Shown: in pieces, positions 14,748 to 15,344 of the stretch
Layout: each line of letters opens with the position of its first letter
How positions within the stretch are numbered: the first letter of the stretch is position 1
Assembly (NCBI GenBank): GCA_002068715.1
Contig: MWAR01000590.1
Span: forward strand, 1 to 15,344
Length of the DNA: 15,344 nt
Origin: a bacterium ADurb.Bin374
GTDB lineage: Bacteria > Riflebacteria > Ozemobacteria > Ozemobacterales > Ozemobacteraceae
Direction of reading: 5' to 3'
The notes under the pieces: generated by a model
The model's input: the letters and a program-made list of their open reading frames with translations, nothing else
Told to the model about the DNA's origin: nothing
Databases searched by the model: none
Translations under genes and position numbers: made by a program

Positions 14748-15038
14748 ATGATGGTCCTTGTAACCTACGATGTGAATACGGAGGATGCTTCTGGCCGTCG
14801 TCGTTTGCGGCGTGTCGCAAGAGCTTGCCAGGATAACGGACAACGGGTTCAGAAATCGGTATTCGAGTGTCTGGTAGACCCGGGACAGTGGGCTATTCTG
14901 GAAAATCGCCTGCGAGAAATCATCAACCCAGATACCGACAGTCTGAGATTTTATTTCCTTGGAAGCAATTGGCATGGTCGCATCGAACATGTTGGAGCAA
15001 AACCCGGATATGATCCGGAAGGACCTTTGATAGTATAG
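14748..15038 (+). CDS. cas2: Cas2, structural partner of Cas1
   Basis: This 96-residue ferredoxin-fold protein bridges two Cas1 dimers. MMVLVTYDVNTED contains the N-terminal beta strand with the conserved Asp8, followed by RRRLRRVARACQDNGQRVQKSVFEC and SLRFYFLGSNW, all characteristic of I-C Cas2. GGAG lies about eight bases before the first ATG at 14748; the second ATG (14751) is an equally possible start. It is the last cas gene and faces the leader of the array. Confidence 0.96.
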   Translation: MMVLVTYDVNTEDASGRRRLRRVARACQDNGQRVQKSVFECLVDPGQWAILENRLREIINPDTDSLRFYFLGSNWHGRIEHVGAKPGYDPEGPLIV

Positions 15039-15251
15039 GGAGAAAGGTTGCGGGTGGTGAATTGCCCCCGAGGATCTGTATTCCGCGAAACTGAGGCTCA
15101 CAGGAATTTCCAAGAGAGATTCGCGATTCCCTTTGGAAGCCCGATGACAGAGTCCTCTGCTTAGATTCTTTCATGGCCGATTGATTTTTAAGGAAGGTTC
15201 GCGGAAAATAGCTACGTAATCCCCCTCAATTAACGTCTTATTGGCTATACA
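15039..15251 (+). promoter_or_regulatory. CRISPR leader
   Basis: There are 213 non-coding bases between the cas2 stop and the first repeat. The 3' half is AT-richer (TTGATTTTTAAGG from 15181, AATTAACG near 15228, CTATACA just before the repeat), as expected for a leader carrying the array promoter and integration signals. A weak promoter could be TTGATT at 15181 with an A/T-rich -10 near 15205, but no convincing hexamer pair was found. TTCCGCGAA (15081-15089) recurs in inverse form at 15198-15206. Confidence 0.7.
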
Positions 15252-15344
15252 GTCGCGCCCCGCACGGGCGCGTGGATTGAAACTCGGTCAGAGCCGCGTC
15301 TAGAGCAATTTTGTTCGTGTCGCGCCCCGCACGGGCGCGTGGAT
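15252..15344 (+). CRISPR. Leader-proximal end of a type I-C CRISPR array
   Basis: The first repeat is 32 nt (15252-15283): GTCGCGCCCCGCACGGGCGC followed by GTGGATTGAAAC. A 35-nt spacer follows (15284-15318), then the first 26 bases of a second, identical repeat cut off by the window end. The repeat folds as a 7-bp stem (CGCGCCC/GGGCGCG) with the 5-base loop CGCAC, then an 11-base tail TGGATTGAAAC. This matches Cas5d processing, which leaves an 11-nt 5' handle. The array reads in the same direction as the cas genes and continues beyond the window. Confidence 0.96.

Noticed and set aside
6622..15344. Anti-CRISPR gene, transposon or integrase near the cas locus
   Set aside because: All frames over 100 residues on the minus strand here are shadows of cas genes, and no terminal repeats or transposase motifs were found around the PIN cassette.

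Overview
The window looks like bacterial chromosome from a GC-rich, probably Gram-negative environmental organism. It has Shine-Dalgarno starts, a sigma-54-type promoter, a complete type I-C CRISPR-Cas locus and large HEAT/TPR repeat proteins. I cannot name the taxon from the sequence. No rRNA, tRNA or transposase gene was seen, and no gene-free gap exceeds about 220 bases.

Left part (1-6421, all genes on the minus strand, very GC-rich). Reading in the direction of transcription from 6421 down there are five genes: a membrane protein with a TPR-like tail; a 960-residue HEAT-repeat protein ending in TPRs, with its own extended -10 promoter; a secreted or membrane-anchored protein with a four-cysteine ribbon and a DNRLRE-like domain; and two small heat-shock proteins (Hsp20/alpha-crystallin). 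The hsp20 pair has a near-perfect sigma-54 (-24/-12) promoter, twin palindromes upstream in the usual enhancer position, and a strong intrinsic terminator downstream. Beyond that terminator lie three degenerate copies of a short motif, probably a dispersed intergenic repeat.

Right part (6555-15344, all plus strand, lower GC). A promoter (TTGACA-N18-TATAGT) with a perfect palindrome just upstream drives cas3-cas5-cas8c(cas11)-cas7-[PIN nuclease-small partner]-cas4-cas1-cas2, followed by a leader and the first 1.8 repeats of a CRISPR array that runs off the window. Cas5 processes the crRNA. Cas5, Cas7, Cas8 and Cas11 form Cascade/I-C, Cas3 degrades the target, and Cas4-Cas1-Cas2 acquire spacers. 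Most junctions overlap by 4 bases or are nearly contiguous. A strong Shine-Dalgarno site inside cas8c, almost identical to that of cas7, marks separate translation of the small subunit Cas11.

The most unusual point is a two-gene toxin-antitoxin-like cassette (PIN-domain RNase plus a 76-residue partner) set exactly between the interference genes (cas3-cas7) and the adaptation genes (cas4-cas1-cas2). Its second gene overlaps the TTG start of cas4, so adaptation-gene translation may depend on translation of the partner. Whether the cassette guards the locus or is a passive insertion cannot be settled from the sequence.
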